DNA of 64,000 nucleotides from a bacterium (GTDB lineage Bacteria > Bacteroidota > Bacteroidia > Flavobacteriales > Schleiferiaceae). The stretch lies in the NCBI GenBank assembly GCA_016125155.1, contig WGMI01000019.1, positions 1 to 64,000 of the forward strand, written 5' to 3'. Position 1 is the first letter of the stretch. The number at the start of each line of letters is the position of its first letter. Positions 1 to 8,499 of the stretch are shown here, piece by piece. Below the pieces are notes generated by a model, which saw nothing but the letters and a program-made list of their open reading frames with translations, did not search any database and was not told the origin of the DNA. The translations under genes and the position numbers were made by a program.

Positions 1-84
1 AGCGAGTAACACCAAGCCGTGATTCGGATTGATGAAGTCCAAAAGCAAGGGGCGAAAGAAATTGTGCTGCGTGGAATCGGCCAT
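1..84 (-). CDS. IS5-like transposase, N-terminal fragment cut by the window edge
   Basis: Reading the minus strand from ATG at 84 (a second in-frame ATG lies at 96), the first 28 codons run open to the window edge. They contain FFRPLLLDFINPNHGLVLLA, which resembles the N-terminus of IS5-family transposases, where a short FINxNHxLVLLA segment precedes the DDE catalytic domain. Only the start is visible, so catalytic residues and the far inverted repeat cannot be checked. The AT-rich 85-302 interval would hold the near end of the element, but I could not define its terminal repeat. The family assignment rests on this short motif alone. Confidence 0.5.
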   Translation of the reverse strand, partial: MADSTQHNFFRPLLLDFINPNHGLVLLA

Positions 85-302
85 AATACCCACCATAATC
101 TACCAGGTTTTTTGACTCTACAAGTACTTTCTCGGCAGATTTAGTTACATCAAATCAACGAAATAGACAAATAAATTATTGATTTTCAATTATATAAAAC
201 GTTGTGCAGCACCGACGAGAATAAATTGACGAAATCAAACCAGACTCTAATTTGTAGTGATACCTTTACACATCAACAAGAGCCAAACATAGAATTTCAA
301 GA

Positions 303-659
303 ATGCAGGACTACCACAATCTCGTGGGCTGGCAAAAATCGCATAAGTTGGCAAAGCAAGTTTATCGGGTAACCGCGGCTTTCCCTTCCCACGAGCGCTA
401 TGGAATTACCTCCCAGCTGAGAAGAGCGGCCGCGTCCATTCCAACGAATCTGGCCGAAGGCTCAGCGCGCATCAGCAATGCCGATTTCGTAAGGTTTATT
501 CACTATTCGCTTGGATCAGCCGCTGAAACAGAATACCTCCTTTTTATAGCCTTCGAATTGAATTACCTCGGTCAATCTGAATATCAACAACTGGCAGAGG
601 AAATTGAAGAGGTTAAAAAGATCATCCAAGGCTTGCGTAAAAAACTTCGGGGGGGATAG
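303..659 (+). CDS. four helix bundle protein (S23/IVP family)
   Basis: This 118-residue protein belongs to the four-helix-bundle family first seen encoded in 23S rRNA intervening sequences and common as free-standing genes in Bacteroidota. Diagnostic segments are the opening LVGWQKSHKLAKQVYRVT, the ERYGITSQLRRAAASIPTNLAEGSAR block near residues 32-57, and a C-terminal helix ending in KKIIQGLRKKL. Its molecular role is not established. It stands alone in AT-rich DNA between a transposase start and tRNA-Asn, which suits a mobile or accessory gene. Length is normal for the family and there are no frameshifts. Confidence 0.85.
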   Translation: MQDYHNLVGWQKSHKLAKQVYRVTAAFPSHERYGITSQLRRAAASIPTNLAEGSARISNADFVRFIHYSLGSAAETEYLLFIAFELNYLGQSEYQQLAEEIEEVKKIIQGLRKKLRGG

Positions 660-899
660 GAGGAAAATTTTGTTTCGGGTGCTGATAATTAATGGGTTGG
701 TTTTTAGTTTATAGCTATGAAATTCAATGGGTTGGTTTGTAGATTACCTGTGCAACACACATAAACTCGACGGACTCCTACAGCAACTCCATAGGAAACA
801 TGAACTGTAAACCCCTGACTCTAAACTCCTAACTAAAAATTACAAATTACAAACTAGAAGCTCCTAAATGCAAACTCCCACTAAAAACTATATCCCTCC

Positions 900-927
900 A
901 AAAAAAAACCCGGACTGTGCCGGGTTT
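900..927 (-). terminator. rho-independent terminator of tRNA-Asn
   Basis: Read on the minus strand, AACCCGG (920-926) and CCGGGTT (907-913) form a 7-bp stem with a six-base loop, followed by a run of at least eight T. It lies four bases after the tRNA 3' end and is correctly oriented to end that transcript. Confidence 0.8.
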
Positions 928-930
928 CTG

Positions 931-1004
931 CTCCTCCTCTTGGGCTCGAACCAAGGACCCTCTGATTAACAGTCAGATGCTCTAACCGACTGAGCTAAGG
1001 AGGA
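931..1004 (-). tRNA. tRNA-Asn (GTT)
   Basis: Minus-strand cloverleaf of 74 nt including discriminator G. The 7-bp acceptor is TCCTCCT/AGGAGGA, the D-stem GCTC/GAGC, the anticodon stem TCTGA/TCAGA around loop CTGTTAA (anticodon GTT), and the T-stem CTTGG/CCAAG with TTCGAGC. CCA is not encoded. A terminator hairpin follows directly. Confidence 0.95.
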
Positions 1005-1163
1005 ATATTTCTCTTCTAGCCGTCTTTGGGACCAATAACGCGCGAAGCAGAAATCGGGCGACAAAAACAAACCGTCCCGTGAAACGGGCTGCAATATTAA
1101 TCAAACCTAAGCGCATCCACAATATCTTTCGCAGCCCTAAGAAAACCCCCTAAAACAAATCCG

Positions 1164-2090
1164 ATGAGTTTATTGGTCCTTGGTACCGTGGCCTTTGACA
1201 GCATCGAAACCCCATTTGGAAGCCGCGAACGCATCCTCGGCGGGGCCGCCACTTACTGCGCGCTCAGCGCATCCTATCTCTGCAACGACATCCGAATGGT
1301 GAGCGTTGTGGGCCGCGATTTTCCCGAAGCACACCTTCAAATGCTCCGCGCCCGGGGCATCAATACCGACGGTATTCAGCAGCGCAAGGACCTCGACAGC
1401 TTTTTTTGGGCAGGACGCTATCACCGCGATCTCAACACCCGAGATACCCTCGACACCCAGTTGAATGTGCTCGCCGAGTTCGAGCCCGTGGTTCCGGAAG
1501 ATTCGCGGAACTGCGACTACGTAATGCTGGGCAATCTGATGCCCTCGCTCCAGCGCAAGGTGCTCGAGCAAATGAAGAGCCGCCCTAAGCTGGTGGTTAT
1601 GGACACCATGAATTTTTGGATGGACCACTTTTGGGACGATTTGCTCACCACACTCACCATGGTCGACGTCTTGACAGTCAACGACGAAGAAGCCCGCCAA
1701 CTCTCGGGAGAATATTCGCTCGTCAAGGCCGCCAAAAAAATCTTGACCATGGGTCCCAAGGTGCTCATCATCAAAAAGGGCGAACACGGAGCCATGCTGT
1801 TTGACGGTCAACGAATCTTTATCCTGCCGGCCCTCCCCCTTGAAGACGTATTCGACCCCACAGGGGCCGGCGATAGTTTTGCCGGGGGCTGGATAGGTTA
1901 TCTCGCCCATTCGGGTCAGTTGGAACACAGCGAGTTCAAGAGGGCGGTCGTTTATGGATCGGCCCTCGCCTCGTTTACGGTCGAACAATTCGGCACCGAG
2001 CGCTTGGCCAACATTGCCCCTGGCGAACTCGGAGCCCGGCTTGCGCAGTTTTCCGAGCTGACCCAATTCGATCTGCCCTTCGAAGGCTGA
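1164..2090 (+). CDS. PfkB-family carbohydrate/nucleoside kinase
   Basis: A 308-residue ribokinase-superfamily sugar kinase that transfers phosphate from ATP to a sugar or nucleoside hydroxyl in the cytoplasm. The N-terminal half has the GGAATYCALSASYL substrate-lid region (26-39). The C-terminal signature DPTGAGDSFAGG spans residues 231-242, with Asp237 as the predicted catalytic base in the anion-hole GAGD motif. The substrate cannot be read from sequence. Closely similar Bacteroidota proteins are annotated only as PfkB family. The next gene, an ECF sigma factor, follows after about 170 nt with no obvious functional link. Confidence 0.9.
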   Translation: MSLLVLGTVAFDSIETPFGSRERILGGAATYCALSASYLCNDIRMVSVVGRDFPEAHLQMLRARGINTDGIQQRKDLDSFFWAGRYHRDLNTRDTLDTQLNVLAEFEPVVPEDSRNCDYVMLGNLMPSLQRKVLEQMKSRPKLVVMDTMNFWMDHFWDDLLTTLTMVDVLTVNDEEARQLSGEYSLVKAAKKILTMGPKVLIIKKGEHGAMLFDGQRIFILPALPLEDVFDPTGAGDSFAGGWIGYLAHSGQLEHSEFKRAVVYGSALASFTVEQFGTERLANIAPGELGARLAQFSELTQFDLPFEG

Positions 2091-2264
2091 CCTTTGAATC
2101 CCATCCATGACCGGCACCATATCCAAGATGCGGTTGATGCGGAGGTCTCCCAACCTTTCCGGGCGTCTTTGCGTATATACTACACAGTGCCACCCCGAAT
2201 CATGGACGCCCACAAGCCTCATAATCCGATTCTTCGTACCTTACGCTTACCTGCACAAGGCACA

Positions 2265-2822
2265 ATGAACATCGAGGCCACGCTGATAGAAGCTTGCCGA
2301 ATGCAAGATCGCAAAGCACAGCACGAGCTGTACAAGCGTTGCTATTCGGGGCTGATGGGCATATGCCTCCGCTACGAGAAGAACAGAGAAGATGCTGAGG
2401 CGCTGTTGAATATGGCCTTCTTCAAGATTCTGACCCGCATGGATCAGTATTCCGATGCCATCCCCTTCGAAGCCTGGGCCAAGCGTGTGACCATCAACAC
2501 CGTAATCGACGAGTTCCGGAAAAAAACCCGGGACAAACTCGACTTTGTGGAGAGCTTCGACTACAGCATGCCGCTCGATTCGATGGACTACAACGAGGCG
2601 GAGCAGCGCTACGATGCGGAATCGCTCGAGGCTTTGATCCGCACCCTGCCTCCAATCAGCCAGAAGGTGTTCAACCTCTACATCTTGGACGGCTACAACC
2701 ACAAAGAAATTGGCGAAATGCTCTCGATTTCCGAGGGTACGTCCAAATGGCATCTCTCTACAGCCCGCAAAACACTTCAGGGCTTGCTCCGCAAATTGGT
2801 CGATAAAGTAGCGCTCTTTTAA
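2265..2822 (+). CDS. ECF-type RNA polymerase sigma factor
   Basis: A 185-residue sigma-70 family factor of extracytoplasmic-function type. Region 2 spans about residues 15-90 (DAEALLNMAFFKILTRM and the AWAKRVTINTVIDEFRK DNA-melting helix). Region 4 lies near 125-180, with LPPISQKVFNLYILDGYNHKEI and the SEGTSKWHLSTARKTL helix-turn-helix. I chose ATG 2265 because the upstream in-frame extension lacks family similarity and the protein then begins MNIEATLIEACRMQD, as usual for this group. Two codon-adjacent genes downstream (a membrane-anchored protein and a lipoprotein) probably share its transcript; the first may restrain it. Confidence 0.9.
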   Translation: MNIEATLIEACRMQDRKAQHELYKRCYSGLMGICLRYEKNREDAEALLNMAFFKILTRMDQYSDAIPFEAWAKRVTINTVIDEFRKKTRDKLDFVESFDYSMPLDSMDYNEAEQRYDAESLEALIRTLPPISQKVFNLYILDGYNHKEIGEMLSISEGTSKWHLSTARKTLQGLLRKLVDKVALF

Positions 2823-2824
2823 AG

Positions 2825-4084
2825 ATGACGGAACAGGAACTCCGACAGCTCTTCAAGAGCAAACTCGACCATCGGGAACTGGCGCCCGATCCGTCTTCGT
2901 GGGACGTCATTTCTGCGGCCCTCGACCGGCGTAAGGCCCTGCTGATGCGCCGTCAGTGGAGTATTGGCCTCAGCGCCGCCGCTGCGGTCACGGCAGCCGT
3001 ATTCCTTGTGGTGAATCCCGTAGGAACGAGAACAGATACCTTGGTACAACCTCAGACCGCTCCGACGGTCTCGGTCGAAGCTTCGGACGCTGTCGACCCG
3101 ATTTCGGGCAACACGCTTTCTGCTGAAGCCCCGGTGGCTTCATCGTCCTCTACTTCCACGAACACGGCTTCTGAGCCCATCGTTTCCACCCCTGCTGCGC
3201 GTTCGGGAACATCCGGCTCTGCATCAGGAGGTTCTGCTCCTTTTTCGACGGCCTCGACCGGGATCGATCCTTCCGTTGCCGCTTCGGGTCAACAGGGCCG
3301 GGCTGAAAGAGACGCACCTTATGGAACCCCAGGTTGGATGGCCCGGTCCAAGAGCCCCAATGTGCTGGAATCGGATATTTCGCAACAAGGAGATGTCCCC
3401 GTTGTTCGGTCCCTTTTTTGGGAACAAGACCGCCCGGAAGAACGTGAAAGTGAGACCTATCACCGCATGGTGCGCATGGATCCACATTGGAGCATTTCGG
3501 TGAACGGGCATATGGCCTTGGGCCAAAAACTTGGAGACACCGAAAACGGCGTTTCTGGCTGGGGTGTGGGTGTGGGCGTAGACCGGTATTTCGAATCGGG
3601 TTGGTCGCTCACTTCGGCACTGTCCTTTGCCCGCCGCAGCGATGTTGGTTTGCAGCATCAATTCGAAGGGGCCACCTATGGCTTTGGGGCTGTTCGGGAT
3701 GTGCTTTCGGTTCAAGCGACGGGGTTCGATGCGCTCGAAGTGCCGCTCTCCGTGGGCTGGGGCCTCGGCGCTGGTCACCGGGTCAGGGCGGGCTGGTATG
3801 CGGCTTGGCTCTTCAATTTTGGTTCGGAGGCCCAACACCTGCACCAAGCAGAGGGTAGTCAGGAATGGATCGAATTGCCGACCCCCGATTACGATCTCAC
3901 CCCCTATTTTTCGAGCTACGACCACGGAGGATTGATGGCCTGGGACTGGGAGACTGGTCGCTGGGGACTTGGGTTGGAATACCGACACGGTCTGGTCGAT
4001 CTAACGCCCTCATTCGGGGCGCTGGGTACTGAAGATTTCAACCGAACCCTCCGCATCAACCTGAGCATTGACCTCGATGAATGA
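2825..4084 (+). CDS. single-pass membrane protein with anti-sigma-like N-terminus and C-terminal beta-barrel-like domain
   Basis: This 419-residue protein starts 3 nt after the sigma factor stop. It has a short charged cytoplasmic segment (1-43), one transmembrane helix at about 45-62 (SIGLSAAAAVTAAVFLVV), a long Ser/Thr/Ala-rich linker (about 80-190), and a C-terminal half (about 215-419) made of alternating hydrophobic/aromatic strands such as GWGVGVGVDRYFESGWSLTS and a terminal strand ending RINLSIDLDE, typical of Bacteroidota outer-membrane barrels. Position and topology suggest that it senses envelope state and controls the sigma factor. That role is inferred; no enzyme motif is present. 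Confidence 0.65.
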   Translation: MTEQELRQLFKSKLDHRELAPDPSSWDVISAALDRRKALLMRRQWSIGLSAAAAVTAAVFLVVNPVGTRTDTLVQPQTAPTVSVEASDAVDPISGNTLSAEAPVASSSSTSTNTASEPIVSTPAARSGTSGSASGGSAPFSTASTGIDPSVAASGQQGRAERDAPYGTPGWMARSKSPNVLESDISQQGDVPVVRSLFWEQDRPEERESETYHRMVRMDPHWSISVNGHMALGQKLGDTENGVSGWGVGVGVDRYFESGWSLTSALSFARRSDVGLQHQFEGATYGFGAVRDVLSVQATGFDALEVPLSVGWGLGAGHRVRAGWYAAWLFNFGSEAQHLHQAEGSQEWIELPTPDYDLTPYFSSYDHGGLMAWDWETGRWGLGLEYRHGLVDLTPSFGALGTEDFNRTLRINLSIDLDE

Positions 4085-5243
4085 GGAGAAACGCGGCCCG
4101 CAATTCTCAATCCCCCGCATCCTTGCTCTCTCCGCAATTGCCCTGAGCGCAGCGGGGTGCGCCCGAGAGACCTTGCCGGGACTGTCGTTTGGCGACCCGA
4201 TATTTCAGATTCACGGAACGGTAGCAGGAGATACGCTGAGTCTGGAGGCGGGAAACAAGGGCTATTATATGCACACCCCGGCCTTTGTCGACGCACAGGG
4301 CATGGAGGTGTTGAGCGGTCTGTTGAGCCCCGATGGGTTGACGCCTCAAAAGGCACTCCGTCTGAATGTCCGCAGCCTCAATGGGCCGGGATCCGATACC
4401 CATACGGATGAAGAAGCCCTTGCCGCGGGCATCAAGCCCTCCTACAGCCTCCACCAATTCGACACCTTGCCGGGATTGTTTCGGTTCGCATTTCAAATGA
4501 CCGACAGCCTCGGGGTTACCTCCCAGCAATGGAGCTATGGGAATGGCACGTTCAGCGCCTCTCGAGCGCCCAGCGTGGTGTTTGACGAAAATCAACAGCA
4601 ACAATATCCTGTTCGGCTCACTACGGTGGAATCCAGTTCGGGCTGCAGCGCGATTGTGACGCACTATATCGATCTCGCTCAAGACGATTGCCGGGGGACT
4701 TTTTGGATTCAACAGGGGACTGGCACCACGACGTGGACAGGAGTTGGGCAGGTCATCCAAGGGGGAGCAGCCACGATCGAATGGACCCTTGATGGTTTGC
4801 CCTATGCCCAAGGCAACAGTTGCACAATGAACATGTTGACGGCCGGGCCCCACGAGCTCTGCGCTGAGTTCATTTTTCCCGACGGTTGCCGGAATATTGC
4901 CTGTCGGACTTTTGTCATTGACAATTTTGGCTCTTGGTCCAACGCCCCTTGTCAAAACGACTTTGTGTATACGATGACCAAGGTGGCCTCGTTCGACAGC
5001 CTCCAGACCGGTTCAGCAGAGTTGATCTACTACGACGAAAACGGGCAGGCGTTCAGCAGTTTTTTGAGCGACGACACAGGCGCCTTCGAAATTCTCGAAT
5101 CAGCCTTTTACAGCCCTGATGCTCAAGGACGTCCCACCTATTCGGTGCGCTTCCGGTTCCAAGGCGTTGTGCGCTCGGCCTCGGGCGAGGTGCTCCTGCT
5201 CGATCTTCCCGAAGCGCGCATGGCCGTGGGGGCGCTCGAATAG
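4077..5243 (+). CDS. predicted lipoprotein of unknown function
   Basis: A 388-residue protein whose ATG overlaps the preceding gene by 8 nt, so it is translationally coupled to the sigma/membrane-protein pair. A signal peptide ends in the lipobox LSAAGC (Cys28), predicting a lipid-anchored envelope protein. The mature part is rich in beta-strand-type sequence and has at least eight cysteines (for example SSGCSAI, DDCRGTF, NSCTMN, PDGCRNIAC), suggesting disulfide-stabilised Ig-like folds. A TTG nine bases upstream is also in frame, but ATG 4077 gives a cleaner signal peptide. I recognise no named family. Confidence 0.7.
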   Translation: MNEEKRGPQFSIPRILALSAIALSAAGCARETLPGLSFGDPIFQIHGTVAGDTLSLEAGNKGYYMHTPAFVDAQGMEVLSGLLSPDGLTPQKALRLNVRSLNGPGSDTHTDEEALAAGIKPSYSLHQFDTLPGLFRFAFQMTDSLGVTSQQWSYGNGTFSASRAPSVVFDENQQQQYPVRLTTVESSSGCSAIVTHYIDLAQDDCRGTFWIQQGTGTTTWTGVGQVIQGGAATIEWTLDGLPYAQGNSCTMNMLTAGPHELCAEFIFPDGCRNIACRTFVIDNFGSWSNAPCQNDFVYTMTKVASFDSLQTGSAELIYYDENGQAFSSFLSDDTGAFEILESAFYSPDAQGRPTYSVRFRFQGVVRSASGEVLLLDLPEARMAVGALE

Positions 5244-5346
5244 CCCATTGGAATAGCCCGTTGACAGAGCGAGCGAAGCGGCCCCCCGAGTTCCGAGATC
5301 AGATTCGTAGTTTCGGCGGCTACACCAACTAGCCCAAAACCCTGGG

Positions 5347-6723
5347 ATGCGCTTCGATTCCATCGAGTTTTTGCTGTTTTTGCCGTTGGTGGCCGGGCTC
5401 TATGCTCTACTGCCCCGGGGCTGGCGCTGGATCCTGCTCTTGATCGCGAGCTATGCGTTCTACGCGTTTTGGCGCGTCGACTACCTCGGGTTGATTGTGC
5501 TCTCTACGCTGATTGACTATGGCGTGAGCAGAAGGCTTGAGCGGGTTGAGAATCCGCGTTGGCGCACAGCGCTGATGGGGATCAGTTGGACGGCCAATTT
5601 GGGACTGCTGGCCTATTTCAAGTACGGAAATTGGGTGGTCGAGAACCTCAACGGGGCGCTACCGCCCGAAAATGCGCTCGGACTTCCGAACATCCTTTTG
5701 CCTGTCGGAATTTCATTCTATACGTTTCAGACGCTGTCGTATACGCTCGATGTCTACCATCGCCGGATTCAACCCGAGCGGCATTTGGGTTATTTCGCGC
5801 TCTATGTGACCTACTTCCCTCAGTTGGTGGCGGGCCCCATCGAGCGCTTCGACAGGCTGGGTCCCCAGTTGCGCTTGAGCGAGAATCTGACTTGGACTGG
5901 GGTGGGTCGGGGGCTGCAACTGGTGCTGTTCGGGCTGGTACTCAAAAGCGCCGTGGCCGATTCTTTGGCTCCTGTGGTTGATGCGTTCTATGAGCAGCCC
6001 GAGGCCTACGGATCGTTGGATGCAGCGGTAGCGCTGCTGTTCTATGCGTTTCAGATCTATGCAGATTTTGCGGGCTATTCGCTCGTGGCCATTGGGAGTG
6101 CTCAGATTTTTGGGGTCGAGCTGATGAACAACTTCTCAGCTCCGTATCGGGCGCATTCGATTGCCGGGTTTTGGCAGCGTTGGCATGTTTCGCTCTCTAC
6201 TTGGTTTCGCGATTATGTGTACATCCCTTTGGGCGGGAACCGAACAAGTCGTTGGATGTGGGCTCGCAATATTCTGGTGGTGTTTGGTTTGAGCGGCCTG
6301 TGGCACGGGGCGGCCTGGACATTCCTTTGGTGGGGTCTTGGGCACGGGTTGCTGTTTCTCATCGAGCGCCGGGTACAGCCTTGGGCGTACAAGGTGCCGG
6401 TGGTCTTGCGTTGGTTGGGGGTGCAGGCGGGGGTGGTGTTGCTCTGGGTGTGGTTTCGAAGCCCTGATGCGTCGACGGCCCAAGCGGTATTTTCTCGATT
6501 GCTCGAAGTCCCCGAGGCCCTGCGTTTGTCTGTTCCGCCGATGGCAGTGGGGGCGTGGTTGGGGTTGGCGGTCTGGGAGGCGTGGGCGGGGACGCGTCGT
6601 TTGGATGCATTGATGGCGCAGACTTCTGTGGGGGTTCAGATTGCGGTGTATGCGCTTTTGGTCTATGGGTTGATTGTAGGCTCCCCTCCAGGGGGGGCGG
6701 AGTTTATCTATTTCCGTTTTTGA
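5347..6723 (+). CDS. MBOAT-family O-acyltransferase (AlgI-like)
   Basis: A 458-residue multipass inner-membrane acyltransferase of the MBOAT family, of the type that acetylates exported polysaccharides such as alginate. Hallmarks are the N-terminal FDSIEFLLFLPLVAGLYALL helix, the ISFYTFQTLSYTLDVY segment, FPQLVAGPIERF, and the catalytic region with FWQRWHVSLSTWFRDYVYIP and GLWHGAAWTF, whose His320 matches the invariant MBOAT histidine. It has about ten hydrophobic helices and normal length. The next gene follows after 2 nt and should encode its periplasmic partner. No alginate or exopolysaccharide genes flank it, so the acceptor is unknown. Confidence 0.92.
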   Translation: MRFDSIEFLLFLPLVAGLYALLPRGWRWILLLIASYAFYAFWRVDYLGLIVLSTLIDYGVSRRLERVENPRWRTALMGISWTANLGLLAYFKYGNWVVENLNGALPPENALGLPNILLPVGISFYTFQTLSYTLDVYHRRIQPERHLGYFALYVTYFPQLVAGPIERFDRLGPQLRLSENLTWTGVGRGLQLVLFGLVLKSAVADSLAPVVDAFYEQPEAYGSLDAAVALLFYAFQIYADFAGYSLVAIGSAQIFGVELMNNFSAPYRAHSIAGFWQRWHVSLSTWFRDYVYIPLGGNRTSRWMWARNILVVFGLSGLWHGAAWTFLWWGLGHGLLFLIERRVQPWAYKVPVVLRWLGVQAGVVLLWVWFRSPDASTAQAVFSRLLEVPEALRLSVPPMAVGAWLGLAVWEAWAGTRRLDALMAQTSVGVQIAVYALLVYGLIVGSPPGGAEFIYFRF

Positions 6724-6725
6724 CG

Positions 6726-7757
6726 ATGCGGAATATTCTTGGGCGATTGGGGCTAGTGCTGTTGGTCCTTTTGGGGATGGAGGAGGTGTATCGCCGGGTG
6801 CATTATGCAGCCGATATGCGGCTCTATGCGCCGGCGGTGGTGCGTTTTGATTCGGTGGTGGGGCTCGATGGCGATGTGTTGTATTTGGGGGAATCGTCGA
6901 ACTGGACTACGGGGCCCGAGGACCGCGATATGCGGTCGATCAGCCAAATGGTTGGCGATGCGCTGTTTCCAGTGGTGGTGCGGGATTTTACCGAGCCTGC
7001 TACGCATGGGGGGCATTATCGGCGCTTGCTGGAGCGTATTCCGGATTTTTCGGGGATTGAAACGGTGGTGGTTACGTTGAATTTGCGCTCGTTTGGGCCT
7101 GATTGGGTCTATTCGCGTCTGGAACCGCAGTTGGCCCGGCAGTTTTTGTTGGCGGAGCTCGAGCCGCGTTTGTGGGCGCGTTTGCGGATTGGGTTGGGCA
7201 GCAGTGTGTTGGACAGCCCGGAGCGTTTGGAGGGTCTGCGCAATCGGCAGTGGGCTTCTGTGGTGTTGCCGGCTCCGGCGCCCTATCCGACGACGCGGGC
7301 CTGGGATCGGGCGTTAAACGAGATCGGCTGGCTCGATGCGGATCGCATGCGGAACCAGGATTCGACGGAGTTGGCGTGCCATTATGTGAAGAGCTATGGC
7401 TTTGGCATCGACCCGGCTCGGCATCCGAGGGTTCGCGATTTTGATGCGATGGCAGATTGGGCGCGGACGCGGGGCAAGCGATTGGTATTTCTCTTGTTGG
7501 CGGAAAATGTGCAACAGGCGGAGGCGCTGGCGGGGCCTGAAATCGCCGAGCTGATGCGCGCCCATGCCGACTTTTTGGTCCATCGCTACCGCAGCCGGGG
7601 GATCGAGGTGGTCAATGCGCTCGAGGTCCTTCCCCCTTCAGCTTTTATCGACAAAGACTGGACGACCGAACACTATACCGAAGCAGGTCGCTCCGTACTC
7701 GCCCGCCGCCTTACCCATCAATTACAGACACAGCCGCAGGGAGATGCGATGCCTTGA
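6726..7757 (+). CDS. membrane-anchored partner of the MBOAT acyltransferase (SGNH/AlgJ-like, tentative)
   Basis: A 343-residue protein starting 2 nt after the MBOAT gene. ATG 6726 gives an N-terminal anchor (LGRLGLVLLVLLGMEEVY), whereas the longer frame runs back into the MBOAT gene. The body has DGDVLYLGESSNW at about residues 47-60, resembling an SGNH block I (GxS), and the C-terminus has DKDWTTEHYTEAGRSVLARRL, resembling block V DxxH. MBOAT enzymes are usually paired with such AlgJ/AlgX/DltD-type periplasmic proteins that receive the acyl group. The SGNH reading is inferred from spacing; confirmation needs a profile search. Confidence 0.65.
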   Translation: MRNILGRLGLVLLVLLGMEEVYRRVHYAADMRLYAPAVVRFDSVVGLDGDVLYLGESSNWTTGPEDRDMRSISQMVGDALFPVVVRDFTEPATHGGHYRRLLERIPDFSGIETVVVTLNLRSFGPDWVYSRLEPQLARQFLLAELEPRLWARLRIGLGSSVLDSPERLEGLRNRQWASVVLPAPAPYPTTRAWDRALNEIGWLDADRMRNQDSTELACHYVKSYGFGIDPARHPRVRDFDAMADWARTRGKRLVFLLLAENVQQAEALAGPEIAELMRAHADFLVHRYRSRGIEVVNALEVLPPSAFIDKDWTTEHYTEAGRSVLARRLTHQLQTQPQGDAMP

Positions 7758-8033
7758 CTTAGATCAATTCGGGATAAAAGGGTCGTGGGTGCGCTTGTTC
7801 CCATGGGAGTAGGTTTGCATCCTATTGCACTTCGGGTCACAGGATATTTCTGGGGAGAGATTTTTTTTCATTCAATTGAGGCCTTCCCTTTTCCTGAGAT
7901 AAAACCTACACTTGACTAATTCAACCAGAGTCTTCCAAGGTAAACCCGGGCCTTCGGGTCGAAGTCTTCCAGCTACGCCGATGAGCATTCAAAGTTGGCC
8001 TGCGCTGTTCATTCCCTCTCTACGACCTGGCAG

Positions 8034-8060
8034 GTGCCCCGCACAATCGTGCGGGGCTAC
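8034..8060. repeat. palindromic repeat unit A
   Basis: A perfect 8-bp stem CCCCGCAC/GTGCGGGG with loop AATC (8037-8056), followed by CTAC. The right side ends GGGGCTAC, like the GTAG...CTAC-bounded mini-palindromes scattered in intergenic DNA of Bacteroidota and cyanobacteria. The left boundary is degenerate (GGTG). Confidence 0.6.
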
Positions 8061-8118
8061 GTGTCCTTTGGTGAAAAAAAGCGCGGTGGGCTTCTTTCTT
8101 TGCTGCTCCAAAGAAAAT

Positions 8119-8148
8119 GTAGAGCCACGACGCCTCGTGGCCCTGTAG
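8119..8148. repeat. palindromic repeat unit B
   Basis: A perfect 7-bp stem GCCACGA/TCGTGGC with loop CGCC (8124-8141), bounded by GTAGA on the left and GTAG on the right. The design matches the neighbouring unit but the stem sequence differs. Confidence 0.6.
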
Positions 8149-8276
8149 TATATCCGAATCTCATTTGACCGTCAGGTGCGCTCTCTTGTCCACCCCGTTC
8201 ATGATTTTCTTGGGGACGGCTTTGGCCGAGGTTCACTCAATCAAAGCCGCAACGTCCTCTACATACCCTTTTCTCG

Positions 8277-8300
8277 AACCGCGAAGCAACGCGGTTCTAC
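8277..8300. repeat. palindromic repeat unit C
   Basis: A perfect 7-bp stem AACCGCG/CGCGGTT with loop AAGCAA (8277-8296), followed by CTAC (8297-8300), again giving the CTAC boundary seen in the other units. It sits inside the 11-bp inverted repeat 8244-8254/8306-8316, and another 6-bp hairpin (AGCGAC/GTCGCT) follows at 8319-8335. Confidence 0.6.
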
Positions 8301-8499
8301 CGGGCCGTTGCGGCTTGAAGCGACTCGGCGTCGCTGCCCTTGGGTTTTCTAAATCACCATAACCGGAGTCGAGAGGCCTTAAACAACTTGATAGTTGGAC
8401 AACTCGTTGTCTTCTAGCGCTTTTTTGTCATTCCCGGACTTTAACTTCAGAAAAACTCTCTCAATCAAAGGGATTGCGCCTTTCAAGCTTTCTTATCGA

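Noticed and set aside
660-899. Thirteen-base direct repeat AATGGGTTGGTTT near 691 and 727 with AT-rich filler
   Set aside because: Too short and isolated to define an element; probably simple sequence noise in the spacer.
1170-2222. A 350-codon open frame antisense to the PfkB kinase gene
   Set aside because: It mirrors the real gene in a GC-rich region, has no recognisable motif, and the sense strand encodes a complete kinase signature.
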